Below are positions 1-10,339 of a stretch of 64,000 nt of DNA, piece by piece (within the stretch, counting starts at the first letter, position 1; each line of letters opens with the position of its first letter). The DNA is taken from the NCBI GenBank assembly GCA_023376005.1, contig CM042163.1:4965961-5029960 (forward strand). The letters run 5' to 3'. A model generated the notes under the pieces. That model made no database searches and was not told the DNA's origin. It was given only the letters and a program-made list of their open reading frames with translations. This DNA comes from Doryteuthis pealeii. Lineage: Eukaryota; Mollusca; Cephalopoda; Myopsida; Loliginidae. Position numbers and translations under genes: made by a program.

Positions 1-142
1 CTAAGTCAACTTGTGGCTAACAACTCAGCCTTTGTTGTTGTTGTTGCTGTTGGCGGAGGTGGTGGTGGTGTCAGCGCTGGTGGTGGTGGTGGTGGAGAGT
101 AGAGGGCAAACAAAAGGAGATAAAAAATCTTGCCTCCTGCCA

Positions 143-179
<37 letters not shown>

Positions 180-282
180 GACCCTGCTTCTATGACATTC
201 AAAACAGAAAAGGAGGAAATGGTCCGATTGAGAGTGTTGGGGGGGGGGTCAATAGGTCCCCCATTTGAACCAATCATCATTC

Positions 283-313
<31 letters not shown>

Positions 314-408
314 GTATCATATATTAAAATGAATACCAACATTATTTTCAGAAATATTTCAATTGCTTATTCATCCAATAAAAGGAAGTGTGCACGTGTA
401 TATATTAG
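1..408. repeat. Low-complexity DNA: GGT triplets, (TC)n and poly-A
   Basis: No gene is visible here. The stretch opens with imperfect TTG/GTT and GGT triplet runs (about 28-100), followed by a (TC)n tract at about 148-177, a run of nine G at about 239-247 and a poly-A run at about 287-313. The rest is AT-rich sequence with no ORF. These are simple repeats expected in invertebrate intergenic DNA. Confidence 0.7.
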
Positions 409-1474
409 GGACTGGCAAAAAAAAAAATCAGCTTCTACGAGTTTTAAAAGCGAATTAAAAATAATTAAATCTATTATTTAAGGTCAAACTTTGTCTAAAT
501 CGACAAGTAGTAACATAATGACCATCATTAAAAAAAAGAAAAATATCATTACATATGCAGTTTATCTTTAATACATTTAAAGGGATTTGTTTTGGTCAAT
601 TTCGATGCGATCCGCCATTCTGTCTCTTTTTCAAGGGTTTTAAAGTGCTTGTTTACAATTTTACTGTAACATTCGCGATTGCAAAAAAATTTACCAAAAA
701 TCAGGTAATTATCTGATTTTAATGAAATTTTCAGTATTGATTTAACAATTAATGAATTTTATAATGCATCCGTTATTTTATTTCAAAACTTTAATTTAGT
801 ATTTTTGCTATGAAAAATTAATATATAAAATTCATTTAAAATGTGAAAATCCTGATGTTAAGTTTAAAATGTTATATTTTTAGATTCTAGAAATAAATAT
901 CTATTTAATGCAAACCTTATTTCATTGCATCAAAGTATACTTTTTGAAGAAAAACTCGATTGAAAATGTAACCCCCACACCACACACACACACTTTATAA
1001 GCAGAAAAAATATCGATGTATAATTTTTTCTTTTATAAGATAATAGCCAATTAAATAATTATCGAAATGAGTAAAAAAAATCTCCAAAAAATTAATTTTC
1101 TATTATTTTTTTACATTTTATTTTTCGATTTTCGGTACTTGTTTTCTCATAAAACAACAACCATAAAAAAATTTTTTTTTGTTTCTATTCATAACTTCGG
1201 TCTTTTATCTCTTTATTTATACTGTAATTAGTACAATATAAGACCAACTTGAAAAAAATGTTACGCCCCCAACATAAGGGGGGGGGGGTCAAAATTAAGC
1301 GACCTGAAAAAAATGAGAAAGTTTTTAAATAAAATAAATAATGCATTATAAAGATCATTCATTAATAAATAAACACTGAAAATTTCATTAAAATCTGATA
1401 ATTCCCTGATTTTTTGGTTAATTATTTTCTACAGGGGGTCTAAACGCATTTTAGGCTCATTTTGCCAGTAGCTA
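409..1474. mobile_element. Foldback (long inverted repeat) element, non-autonomous
   Basis: The segment at about 680-795 reappears as an imperfect reverse complement at about 1312-1425. Both contain AAAATCTGATAATT-like and ATTTCATTAAAAT-like stretches plus a shared TTATAATGCAT block. The outer ends also match in inverted form: GACTGGCAAAA near 410 and TTTTGCCAGTA near 1470. No ORF lies between the arms, so this looks like a non-autonomous, decayed DNA-transposon or foldback element. The family is not recognised and the exact ends are uncertain because the arms are diverged. Confidence 0.5.
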
Positions 1475-1493
1475 GTATATATTATATATAAAA

Positions 1494-2112
1494 TCTTATT
1501 ATAATGGAGATTGTGTGTTTTTCTGTCTGTAACCGAAACTATATTACTATTCAAGTCACAATTCCCTTAGTTATTGACATCACATTCTCTATGATTTTAT
1601 TTTTATTTAAACCTCAATTATTAATAAAATTATTTACATTATTAATACTGTTAACCATGTCTACATACTGACAATATGCAATTATATTTATATATACAAC
1701 AAAATAGTGGTTTACAGTGTGAACGGGAAGGCTAATTTGCATATTAATATTAAAAAATCAATTTAATAAATATGTGCTTAGTATTATTGATTTCTAACTG
1801 TTTGGTTTTATTTTAATGAATATAAAAATCTCTTCAATGAATCTTAAATGAAATCCATTAACAAGATAAAATAACTGTCATTTTTATTTACTTCCTCTTT
1901 TAACTAAATACTTAAATTAGAAAAAATAACAATGAAAGACAAGAGTGATGGGAGAGTAAGTTTCAGTTGTTCTATTTTTTATTATACTCCCTCTGTTTCA
2001 AATCTTTTTATCTGCATTCTTATTTAGTTTCATTAGCCTTTCTGATTTAATACAATATTTTATTACATTAAAACTTGGATACTTGCACCCGGAGGGTGCA
2101 TATATTTGCTAG
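1494..2112 (+). mobile_element. Helitron-like element A, non-autonomous
   Basis: Helitrons start with TC, end with CTRR about 10 nt after a short hairpin, insert between A and T and make no target duplication. All of these are seen here. The element begins TCTTATTATAATGG after an A. Near its end the hairpin GCACCC-GGA-GGGTGC (6-bp stem) is followed by nine bases and then CTAG, with T next. Two more copies (51679-52184 and 59391-59894) have the same termini. This copy is about 115 bp longer, with extra sequence around 1655-1795. No Rep/helicase ORF is present. Confidence 0.75.
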
Positions 2113-2329
2113 TATTAATAATATAGTTTTCTATATCTATAAATAAAGAGTGCTCAATATCAGGAATAGAGCATATATCCTCATTATCAACAGGTCATGT
2201 TGACAGCACATATTCCCAGCACTACCTTTTGCTACCAGTCCCTATCAGTTATCACCCTAGGTAGGTCTTGCACACAGTATCCAGAATCCACACAGAGGTG
2301 GTTGATGTAGATTTCTACTGGTCAGACTA

Positions 2330-2745
2330 CACTGGTGTGCCCATGTTTAGATGGACATAGGGTTGTTGGTTGGTTGGTTGGTTGGTTGGGTTTTACGGCA
2401 TATCAACCCTTGTTGGGTTATTTTATGCCAAAGACATTTTTGTTTTATTCATTCTTGATGGATGTTTGTTTGTTTTTTTTTTTAACCCATTTTTGCAAAC
2501 TCGTTTTTTCTATTTAACCCATAGATGAGACCCTAACAGGTACCACTCTGGGTCAGAGTGGACCTGGGAGAAATGGTGATGAACAGGCACTCCACATTCC
2601 CCAGAGCTCCAGAATTGGAACTTACCATCAGATAGAATTTAACATCATACCCAGGATATTAAGACCTTCAGCCAATGCCTTCTAGCACATATATGATAAA
2701 AAGGGTTGGGTCTTGCCATAAGGGCAATTGGGTTGTGGGCATTCA
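2330..2745 (+). repeat. Interspersed repeat family K (GGCATATCAACC... AACCCATAGATGGGACCC)
   Basis: This is a 350-450 bp interspersed repeat of unknown class seen many times in the window. It starts with tandem GGTT units and TTTTACGGCATATCAACC. A middle block reads AACCCATAGATG then GGACCCTAACAGGTAC. It ends near GATAAAAAGGGTTGGG then CTTGCCATAAGGGC. The 60-residue ORF inside is low-complexity translation of the repeat and is not a gene. Other copies lie at 3407-3750, 14403-14510, 14703-14935, 17137-17370, 39784-40315 and 45828-46222. Confidence 0.6.
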
Positions 2746-3059
2746 TAGTTATTAAATTAAATATATTTATATATATTTAGGAAGTTTGGTAGCAGAGCTT
2801 TAAAGATGACTACTTACAAACATCCACCCACATTTGGAAAAAAATAATTACACTCTGCTACCATCAATAAATGTCAAGGTGTTGAATTGTATAGTTCCTC
2901 CAGGCATTTACTAGTTCAGTCCCAATGGATAAACTGCAACAGATTAAGTAGTTGTTGCTACTACTGCTAGGAATGGTCCACTAAGTTGAGGAGGTGTTTA
3001 GCTTGTTCCATTAACCAATAGTTAACAGTATTGTTAAAAACCACTGAATATTTATGAAT

Positions 3060-3396
3060 GCTGTGTGCAGTCTTGAATAAGTCGTGGAAACAGCAGCCCA
3101 AAAGGAAACAGCTGTACAGTCACCTGCCCCCATCTCACAAACTATCCGAGTGAGACGGACAAGGCATGCAGGACACTGCTGGAGAAGCAAGGATGAACTC
3201 ATAAGCGACGTTCTCCTGTGGAAGCCAACACATGGACATGCAAGTGTGGGGCGCCAAGCAAGGACCTACATTGACCAGTTATGTGAAGATGCTGGCTGCT
3301 CCACAGTGGAGCTCCCAGGTGTAATGAATGATAGGGAAGGTTGGCGAAAGATTGTCATGGATACCCGTGCTGCATGCGCGACATGATGATGATGAT
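3060..3396 (+). pseudogene. LINE 3' end: C-terminal part of reverse-transcriptase ORF
   Basis: The frame 3084-3386 encodes a familiar post-RT C-terminal segment of non-LTR retrotransposons, with VRRTRHAGHCWRS, DELISDVLLW and PTHGHA blocks and a final MNDREGWR motif. The stop is followed at once by an (ATG)n-type 3' tail, typical of RTE-like elements. The RT catalytic domain and endonuclease are missing, so this is a 5'-truncated dead copy. Related ends occur at 15777, 26637, 52292, 52844, 59993 and 60560. Confidence 0.75.
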
Positions 3397-3406
3397 TATC
3401 TTTAGT

Positions 3407-3750
3407 TTTGTTTGTTTGTTTGTTTTGTTTTATGGCATATCAACCTCAGTGGGTCATTTAATGCCGATAAAGTTTTGAAATAAATCAATTCTTAATGGAT
3501 AATACAATTTTTTATAAATCATGTTTTTCTATTTAACCCATAGATGGGACCCTAACAGGTACTACCACTCCGGGTCAGAGTGGACCAGGAAGCAATGGTC
3601 ATAAAGGGGTGCTCCACATTCCCCAAACCTCCAGAACTGGAACCTCACCATCAGATAGAGTTTAACGTCATTCCCAGGACATGTAGACCCGCAGCCACCG
3701 CTTTCTAGCACCCATATGATAAAAAGGGGTTGGGGCTTGCCATATCTTTA
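3407..3750 (+). repeat. Interspersed repeat family K, second copy
   Basis: This starts with (TTTG)n and TTTTATGGCATATCAACC. It carries the AACCCATAGATGGGACCC block, a GGGTCAGAGTGGACCAGG block and ACATGTAGACCCGCAGCC, and ends in GATAAAAAGGGGTTGGGG. It closely matches the copies at 17137 (+), 39784 (-) and 45828 (-). It sits directly after the LINE tail, so the two may move or insert together, or the adjacency may be chance. Confidence 0.6.
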
Positions 3751-4660
3751 GTTGTAGACGTTCAAGTCTTCTAGTAGTTTTTCGTAGATCGGGATTCAAA
3801 GGACAGAGAAATTGAATAAACAATGAATAAATAAATGAATGAATAAATCCAAATGAATAAAAGCAGTATAAACCTTACAACCAACAATCCCCTGGTGATG
3901 ACCAGTGAAATGATTGAAAGGAAGTTGGGTAAAGAATAGAAGACAATTTTCTCCAGGTTGAGGCTTGCAATACTAAAACAGTGATAAAGTTGCTTAGCAA
4001 TCTCAAGTAATCCTCCAATCTAAGTATTGAATAGGTGGAGTGATAAAACAACAACTAGTTCCTTCAATAGAATTTTTAGTTCAAACTTCCTACTCGATTC
4101 AGATAAGGCCCATTGTTCTAACAATAAAGCTGAGTATTTCCATTTTTAGATAATCCTTCACGATTCTTCCAAAGAATTTCCTTCTTTTTTTTGTTTGTTT
4201 GTTGTCATGATCTGACTTGTCTGCTTTCAATTGATCAATGCATTTACTTTCATCTCTTGACCTTTTCGGATTCTTAAAGACAAAAACAACAAAATGTTGC
4301 ATTTTCAATAGTCAGAAAGAAAAAGTAGCAGTTACCTCCCTTGTTGGACACTTTGGTCCAATTTTTGTCCTTTTATTATATAAACAATAAAATGTCAAGG
4401 TTGATTCTGATTGGTTGGTTTAATCAGTCATCAATTTTTACTCTCTTTTCATCACGACTTCCTCTATCTTAGATCCATCTTGAAATTTTGTCATTTTTGG
4501 TGACAATGTTAATCAGGTCTCCATCTTATCTTCATTGTTAATATTGTTTAGAGCACAAGATAATAGATCATTTGCATACTTATCTTGAAAGACATTGATA
4601 TTAGGTTCAAGGTTCACAAAGTTGCCTTTATCCTGCAAACATCTCTCAACTGGTTTCATT
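3751..4660. other. AT-rich DNA without recognisable features
   Basis: I see no gene or clear repeat apart from short (AATGAATAA)n runs near 3820-3860. The 69-residue minus-strand ORF in this stretch is lysine-rich, low-complexity translation with no recognised motif. Confidence 0.4.
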
Positions 4661-4860
4661 TTTTTTTTTTTAAACTGAAAATTTACATTTCTGAATTTTT
4701 GAGATGAGGTTTGATAACTTCTGTATTATTTGGACTATTGTCCTTATCTTCATTGTTATCTATACAATGTTTCAGCCGCTGTGTCCTCAGGCCTTCTTCA
4801 GGTATTTCTTGTTTAGTCCAACAAGAAATACCTGAAGAAGGCTGATGGGCTCATTATACG
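4661..4860. mobile_element. Hammerhead-like CTGAAGA...GAAAC inverted element, left part
   Basis: Two head-to-head copies of the CTGAAGAAGGC family meet here. On the minus strand (about 4755-4805) CTGAAGA is followed by a GCC...GGC-pairable segment, then GAAACATTGT. On the plus strand (from 4841) CTGAAGAAGGC is followed by GAAACATTGTG. They are joined by the palindrome CAGGTATTTCTTG / CAAGAAATACCTG. The same left-minus, right-plus layout occurs at 24.7-25.2, 29.0-29.5 and 39.7-40.6 kb. The core resembles a hammerhead ribozyme but has an extra base at the foot of stem II and no clear cleavage dinucleotide. Confidence 0.5.
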
Positions 4861-4872
4861 AAACATTGTGTA

Positions 4873-5480
4873 GATAACAATAAAGATGAAGACAATAGTC
4901 TGAATAATACAAATAATACAAATTATCAAGCCTCATCACAAAATTTCAAAAGAAATACCTGAAGAAGGCCGGAACATTGTATAGATAACAATAAAGATGA
5001 GGACAATAGTCTGAATAATCCAAATAATACAAATTATCAAGCCTCATCTAAAAATTTCAGAGAAATAATGTTGATAACAATAAAGATGAGGACAATAGTC
5101 TGAATAATCCAAATAATACTAATTATCAAGCCTCATCTAAAAAATTCAGAGAAATAATGTTGATAACAATAAAGATGAGGACAATAGTCTGAATAATCCA
5201 AATAATACTAATTATCAAGCCTCATCTAAAAAATTCAGAGAAATAATGTTGATAACAATAAAGATGAGGACAATAGTCTGAATAATCCAAATAATCCAAT
5301 TTATCAAGCCTCATCCAAAAAATTCAGAGAAATAATGTTGATAACAATAAAGAGGAGGACAATAGTCTGAATAATCCAAATAATCCAATTTATCAAGCCT
5401 CATCTCAAAAATTCAGAGAAATAATGTTGATAACAATAAAGATGAGGACAATAGTCTGAATAATATAACTAATACATCTC
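4873..5480 (+). repeat. 89-bp tandem repeat array derived from the CTGAAGAAGGC element
   Basis: The string GATAACAATAAAGATGAGGAC recurs at 5073, 5162, 5251, 5340 and 5429, an exact 89-bp spacing. Two longer units (about 4873 and 4984) still carry the CTGAAGAAGG part. Each monomer has AATAGTCTGAATAATCC and TATCAAGCCTCATC blocks, which form the downstream half of the dispersed element. The array therefore grew from one part of a mobile element. An inverted partner of the downstream half closes the locus at about 5475-5575. Confidence 0.8.
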
Positions 5481-5844
5481 TCAACTGGTTTCATTTTCAT
5501 TTTAACAACTGAAAATTTACATTTGTCTGAATTTTTGAGGTGAGGCTTGATAATTTGTAAATTTAGATTTTTCTGACAATTGTGGTTATTGGTAGTTCAA
5601 CTGCCCTAGGAAATCAAATATTCAAAAGAACAATTTTTAGCCATTAGAGCCTTCCATATTTTTTATTAATGCAAGACCAATTCATTGAGATGAATTGAAT
5701 CTCCCCCACCCAGTCTTGCCTTATGAAAATAAGACTGACAAATGGTTCTGTAAACTCATAAAACTGGAGTTCTTATTGAAGTGATGAAAAAAAAATTAAG
5801 TTTTAAAAAAGTCAACTAAATGACTTCTTAATACGACATGCAAG

Positions 5845-5910
5845 AGACACCTGAAGAAGGTCAAATAGAGCATTGGTTGAAACACTGTGAAACAAAGATG
5901 AAGACAAATA
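5845..5910 (+). other. Diverged CTGAAGA...GAAAC hammerhead-like motif
   Basis: CTGAAGAAGG is followed by GTCA, a nine-base loop and TGGT, which still pair with G-U wobbles, then TGAAACACTGTG. This matches the layout of the commoner family, in which GCCA pairs with TGGC. The stem appears conserved through compensating changes, but the copy is short and diverged. Confidence 0.4.
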
Positions 5911-5988
5911 GAATAAGAAGGCCAATGAATTAGAATCAGCTGAAATGTATTGATCAAAACAACAACAATAAAGATATTAGTCTGAATA

Positions 5989-6470
5989 GGGTGCTCATGG
6001 TGTAATGGTTATCATCACAGGAAATGAACATGGCAACCCAAGTTCAAATCCTGGGCAAGGTTGTTTGCATTTCACATCACTAATACCCTTGGGAAAGGTA
6101 TGCATCTAACTATTCTCCCTCAAGCTATGGGTAAAATGTAAGCATACTGGGTTCTTTAAGCTTGGTTAGACAACCATTCTAGTAAAAGGGAAACTTTGAA
6201 TTTAAACTCTTAAAAATTGACTTGGTGTCATATCCTACAAGACCAGATCCCGGGTGAGATTGTTTGCATTTCACATGGCACTAATACCCTTGAGCAAGGT
6301 ATGTATCTATTCTCCCTCCAGCTATGGGTAAAAAGTAGGGCAGACTGGGCTCTTTTAGCTTGGTTACGCAACTGGTCTAGGAAATGGAAAACTCTGAATT
6401 TAAACCTGTTAAACTCTGCTTAAAAATTGACTTGGTGACTTATCCTGCTCATGGGGGAGGGGTTGGGTAA
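5989..6470 (+). mobile_element. tRNA-derived SINE (family 1), full head plus a second body copy
   Basis: The head has RNA polymerase III promoter boxes: A box TGGTGTAATGG (5998-6008) and B box AGTTCAAATCC (near 6041). The body contains CACTAATACCCTTGGGAAAGG, then CTCCAGCTATGGGTAAA and TTGACTTGGTGTCATATCC-like blocks. From about 6236 a second, headless body copy follows in the same orientation, making a one-and-a-half unit. The same SINE is found at 18459, 21614(-), 22601(-), 38455(-), 51465(-), 59180(-) and 63655(-). It is probably mobilised by a LINE, but no shared 3' end was established. Confidence 0.75.
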
Positions 6471-7359
6471 ATCCATATTAATCTGAATATTACATAAAAT
6501 GAAATAATTCATCTGAAACTTAAGAAAAAGGATTAACTTTAGTTGGCTTATATAGTAAGTAAGTTTAGTCTATTCATTGATCAAATAAGAGAGAAGTAAA
6601 TATTCTAAACTGTTTGGGAATGATAAAACCAAGTTTTGCAAATGGCTGGTTCCTCTTGAAAAGAAACTTCTTCTTCTTCTTCTTAAGTATTTCCCATTTT
6701 TCAGAGATGAAATCAGTTACAAGAGCTTGTCAGATTATCGGCTCATCTGAACATTCAATGGTTGAAACACAAAAACGAAAAATAAATAAATGAAACTTAT
6801 AATCCAAACACAAAGTGGTTACTTTGCTGAAGAATTCTAGAAACAGAAATTTCTCAAGAAAATAACAACATTCCTTTGAAACAGGGTTTCCCAACCAGGG
6901 GGGTTGGGGGGGTGCGAGAAATCGCTTGGGTGCACAGACAGACATTGCGGATTGATATCAGCCAGAAAATGCCACGTTTTGAAAAAAAACTCTTAAGCAA
7001 TAAATAGGAACAAAAGTGTCATTAGATTTGAATTGGTTTGTGAACATTTAAACATAAATTCTTTATTTTTTAAAGAAACGGTGAAGAAATCACTGAATTT
7101 CTTTTTTTTTTTAATGGTCGTGATTTGACATTTTTGAAACAAAATCATGTCCACTTTTGTACCCCCAATTTCGGGGCTTTAAATTCTCATAACTTTTGAA
7201 CCACTGGGTATATTTGCATAATTCAAACGGTTCTGAACTCCATTTACACAGCTCTGTATAACTAATGTGATTAAACAACAATAACCTCAAATTAAAAAAT
7301 CAACTGGGAATGCTATTTGAATTGGTTTGTGAACATTTAAACATAAGTTCTTTATTCTT

Positions 7360-8005
7360 TTTAAAATAAATTTTGGGTATTATCACATAAATGCATCCTG
7401 GCCTCCTGCCCTTAAAAAAAAAAAAAAAGCACTATAATTGAACTCCCTAGCGGTTTGAAGGCGTTTTTCCCGAAAAGTTAATGCAATATGAAACCGATAT
7501 TTTACACACCCCCGGTCTTTTCGCGACAAGTAAATATAAATATTTTAACCCTCCCCCTCTTCAAAATAATTTTTTTTTTTAACTGTTTGAATACGTTTTT
7601 TAATCGACAAATAACTTTTTTAGTGGTTAGAAGGTGTTAAAAGTAAACTACCACATAGTTTGTTTTTTTTATCAAAAAGTAAATATTTTACCCCCACCTT
7701 TTAAAATACCTTTTTTTTTTTTTTCGGTATTTTCATTTTATTTCAATTTTTTTTAAACTGTCACGTATTTTAAAATAAATACGATAGAGTTTCGAAAATT
7801 AAAAACAATCAATACAATTAAGTACAAATAAACAATCAAAATATTTAGATATTCTTTTTTTATTCTAATTCAAAACAAATGTCCTTCAAATAGTTAGGGA
7901 GTTCAATCAGTGTGCAGGTTGGTTTTTCAGCAGGCACCACTTAGCGTCTTTTAGGGCAGGAAGCCAGGACGTATTTATGCGATATGCACAAAAATTTATT
8001 TCATG
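7360..8005. mobile_element. Nested pair of inverted-repeat MITEs
   Basis: An inner element of about 475 bp is bounded by TTGAACTCCCTA (near 7438) and TAGGGAGTTCAA (near 7900), and holds poly-T runs and no ORF. It lies within an outer pair of arms: AAATAAATTTTGGGTATTA...GCATCCTGGCC...CTGCCCT (about 7364-7412), inverted at about 7950-8004. The inner TIR element therefore appears to be inserted into the loop of the outer one, although a single element with composite ends is possible. Confidence 0.5.
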
Positions 8006-8195
8006 TTTGCATTCATTTTGTTTATTTCATGTATGGAAGAAAATTTATTTTTTTAGGGTCATACAACTTTTAATTTGTTGTAATATTTTTTTCTTTTCCA
8101 TGTGTTTTATTTTTGTTTATATATTATCAAAAATTGATTGAATAAATTTATTCTAGTCATGTTAACGTTTATTCTTGTATAAATTTTTACTTTAA

Positions 8196-8290
8196 GGGGT
8201 GTGAGAATATATTAAAAGTTTTTAGGGGTGTGAGAATATATTAAAAGTTTTTAGGGGTGTGAGAATATATTAAAAGCTTTTAGGGGTGCA
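8196..8290 (+). repeat. 28-bp tandem repeat, about 3.4 units
   Basis: The unit TTTTAGGGGTGTGAGAATAT plus ATTAAAAG is repeated with one or two changes at 28-bp spacing, then breaks off in AGGGGTGCAGGACATG. It sits at the right end of the hAT-like element, where sub-terminal tandem repeats are common. Confidence 0.7.
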
Positions 8291-8639
8291 GGACATGAAA
8301 AAGTCAGGAACTACTTCTTTAAAACAATTATAGTTCCCTGTTTGTATTTGTTTTATTTTATTTTATTGGTTTAACAAATGTAAAAACTTATTGGCTGCTG
8401 CAGCTGCAAAAAGGGATAAAATCTTTTATATTTCTCTACTTCCTTAAAAGTCGACAAAAAGAGTTCCCAATCCAAGGGGAATAAACTTAAAACAAAGTTT
8501 TAATTATTTGAGCAGTTACAATAATAACTACCAGAAGGCTACAGAGATTGAACTCTCAAACTCAAGGTTTTGAGAGGTAACTTTAAGTAAACCTCTTGTC
8601 ACCCCCTGTTAATAAAGATAATGTGTCAGAGAACACGAG

Positions 8640-8790
8640 GTGAGTGGCCTGCCGTATTCTCAAAGGAAGCGGGCTAGGCTTTGGCTGGCATGTGGAATCG
8701 AACCCGCGTCCTTCGGAATGCGAACAGGCGACACATTGGCACTGAATTCGAGATACTACTGTCTCGGATGTAAGCGCCAGGTGCCCGGAT
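8640..8790 (-). repeat. tRNA-like SINE head fragment
   Basis: On the minus strand a B-box-like GGGTTCGATTCC lies near 8697-8708, downstream of a GCATTCCGAAGGACGC segment. A similar minus-strand arrangement (GCGCGGGTTCAACTCC after CATTCGGGAGG) occurs at about 1 kb inside the 41-kb LTR nest (41640-41720). This suggests a second tRNA-derived family. The A box is not clear, so it is not called a functional tRNA. Confidence 0.35.
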
Positions 8791-9133
8791 GATGGCTACG
8801 AGGATTTTTTTGTGCTATAGATTTTGTGACGGCGACAAAATTGTTGACCCCCCCCCCTCTCTTCAACAAGTCGAATTTATTTTTCCCCTCTATTTTCTTT
8901 TCTTTTTCATACTAGAGATAACAATCCTTAACTTAATTCAAGGGGAAATATATTTTTGAAACGATTCCCAAAGTTTATTACCAACGACTCGGTTACCAAA
9001 AACTATCATTTTGAAAAACAATAATTTATCAACCATGAAAATTTGTTGGCTGTTGTAGGTGCAAAAAAAAGGACAAAATCTTTTATAATTCTTTACTTCC
9101 TTTACTTCTCACCAAAAAGAGTTCCTAACTCAA

Positions 9134-9445
9134 GAGGAGACTATTGAGGTCAGTTAGCCTACTGTTGGTTTGAATAACAGCAGCTAAGTACCACTCCAGC
9201 AGTGTCCAAGACAGTTGGTATAAATAGGACTCAAGAATGATCCATCCATGAATCTGGGTGACTTGGGTGATTCCATTCCTTGAGTTCTGCTTGACTGCTT
9301 GATTTGAATGACATTGTGGAGTCTTATATATACTCTGTCATTTTGCAGTGGACTTTGTGGCTTTCGGGATTGTATTGAGTTACAACCGTTTGCTGCCTTG
9401 TCTTCCCAGTTTGATGGTAATTGGACTTTAATTATTCTTCAGAGA
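9134..9445 (+). mobile_element. LTR-B copy (solo LTR-like repeat)
   Basis: This shares a long diverged match with 19593-19890 (+) and 44036-44400 (-). Common blocks are TTGAGGTCAGTTAGCCTACTG, GGTTTGAATAACAGCA, TGGGTGATTCCATTCC, a TATA-like ATATATACTCTG region, TTGCAGTGGACTTTG and TTTGATGGTAATTGGACTT. One edge of the 19593 copy abuts LTR-A. Length and promoter-like layout suggest a solo LTR, but no primer-binding site is visible beside it, so the class is inferred. Confidence 0.45.
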
Positions 9446-9974
9446 CAACTGTTTGTCACTGCAAAAAGGACAAAAATCTTTTATATTTCTATATATCCTT
9501 TTCTTCCTTCTCACCAAAAAGAGTTCCCAATCCAAGGGGAAACAACTTAAAACAAAGTTTCAATTGAGCAGTTACAATAATAAAAAAAAACCCTTAACTT
9601 AATTCAAGAGGAAATATATTTTTGAAACATTTTCCAAAGTTTACTGTGAAAGACTCGTTACCAAAAACTATCTCTCTTGAAAAACAATAACATACATAAA
9701 TATTTCTTTTTCTTCTTTTCTTCTTTTCATTGATCCAAAGATCGAGAGAAAATTATGTTATTCAGTTGTTAATAGAAATTCTCAATGTGATTTGAAAATT
9801 CCTGCAACAATTGCATAAATAGCAGAGTCAAAAGAAAATGTCAGATTTTTCTGCGAGTGAAACAGAAAAAGAAATTGACGTCTAATGGATTTTGATTTAT
9901 GGATAATATTGATTGTCAATATTTAGAGGTCAAATGTTTCTATAGACAAAATTGTTTTCTCAAATGTTGATATG

Positions 9975-10190
9975 AAAAAGAGAGGGGAGGGGAAGAACAT
10001 GGGGTATTGAACAGAAGGGGGAAAAGGAAGAGTATAAGAAGGAGACAGGAAAAGAAGGGGATTGGAAGGGGCGGGAAAAGAAGGGGATTGGAAGGGGGCG
10101 GGAAAGAAGGGGATCGGGCGGGAAAAGAAGGGGATTGGAAGGGGGGCAGGAAAGAAGGTACAAGATGGGGGGGAAAAGGTACAGATTGAT
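9975..10190 (+). repeat. Purine-only minisatellite with G-quadruplex/H-DNA potential
   Basis: An almost pure purine strand for about 200 bases. The core is an irregular 20-27 bp unit of GGGAAAAGAAGGGGATTGGA plus AGGGGGCG type, repeated about five times (10060-10170). Many G3-G6 runs are closely spaced. The overlapping proline/serine-rich minus-strand ORFs and glycine-rich plus-strand ORFs are by-products of this composition. Confidence 0.75.
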
Positions 10191-10339
10191 TTTGGAATAA
10201 CAAAAAGTTTCACTTATCAAAATGGTTATTATTGTTTTCAGAAATGTTCAATTTTGTTTCTTAGAAAATAAAATTACAAGATAAAAATCTATTTCAGAGA
10301 ATTTTGCTAAGCTCCAAACTTTGATAAGTGTAGATCATG

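Larger units (their letters stand above)
6882..8320. mobile_element. hAT-like non-autonomous DNA element, with nested insertions
   Basis: The left end CAGGGTTTCCCAACCAGGGG resembles hAT terminal repeats, and the right end holds a weak inverted counterpart (AAAAGTCAGGAACTACTT). The flanks CTTTGAAA and CTTTAAAA could be an 8-bp target duplication with one mismatch, as expected for hAT. Inside are two copies of a TTTGAATTGGTTTGTGAACA module (about 7027 and 7316), a nested TIR element (7360-8005) and a 28-bp tandem repeat (8196-8290). No transposase is present. Confidence 0.45.
8391..9700 (+). repeat. Duplicated flanks around an LTR-B copy
   Basis: The segments GGGATAAAATCTTTTATATT...GAGTTCCCAATCCAAGGGG (8410-8480) and TTAACTTAATTCAAGGGGAAAT...AAAACAATAA (8930-9030) reappear in the same order at 9461-9545 and 9592-9690. 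A third version lies at 9065-9130, just before the LTR-B copy (9134-9445). This looks like two copies of one larger repeat, one interrupted by an LTR. No coding sequence is recognised. Confidence 0.5.

Noticed and set aside
43..100. GGT/GTT triplet run as a possible glycine- or valine-rich coding segment
   Set aside because: No long open frame and typical simple-repeat sequence.
8644..8790. Possible functional tRNA gene on the minus strand
   Set aside because: Only a good B box; no clear A box or complete cloverleaf, so it is treated as a SINE head fragment.
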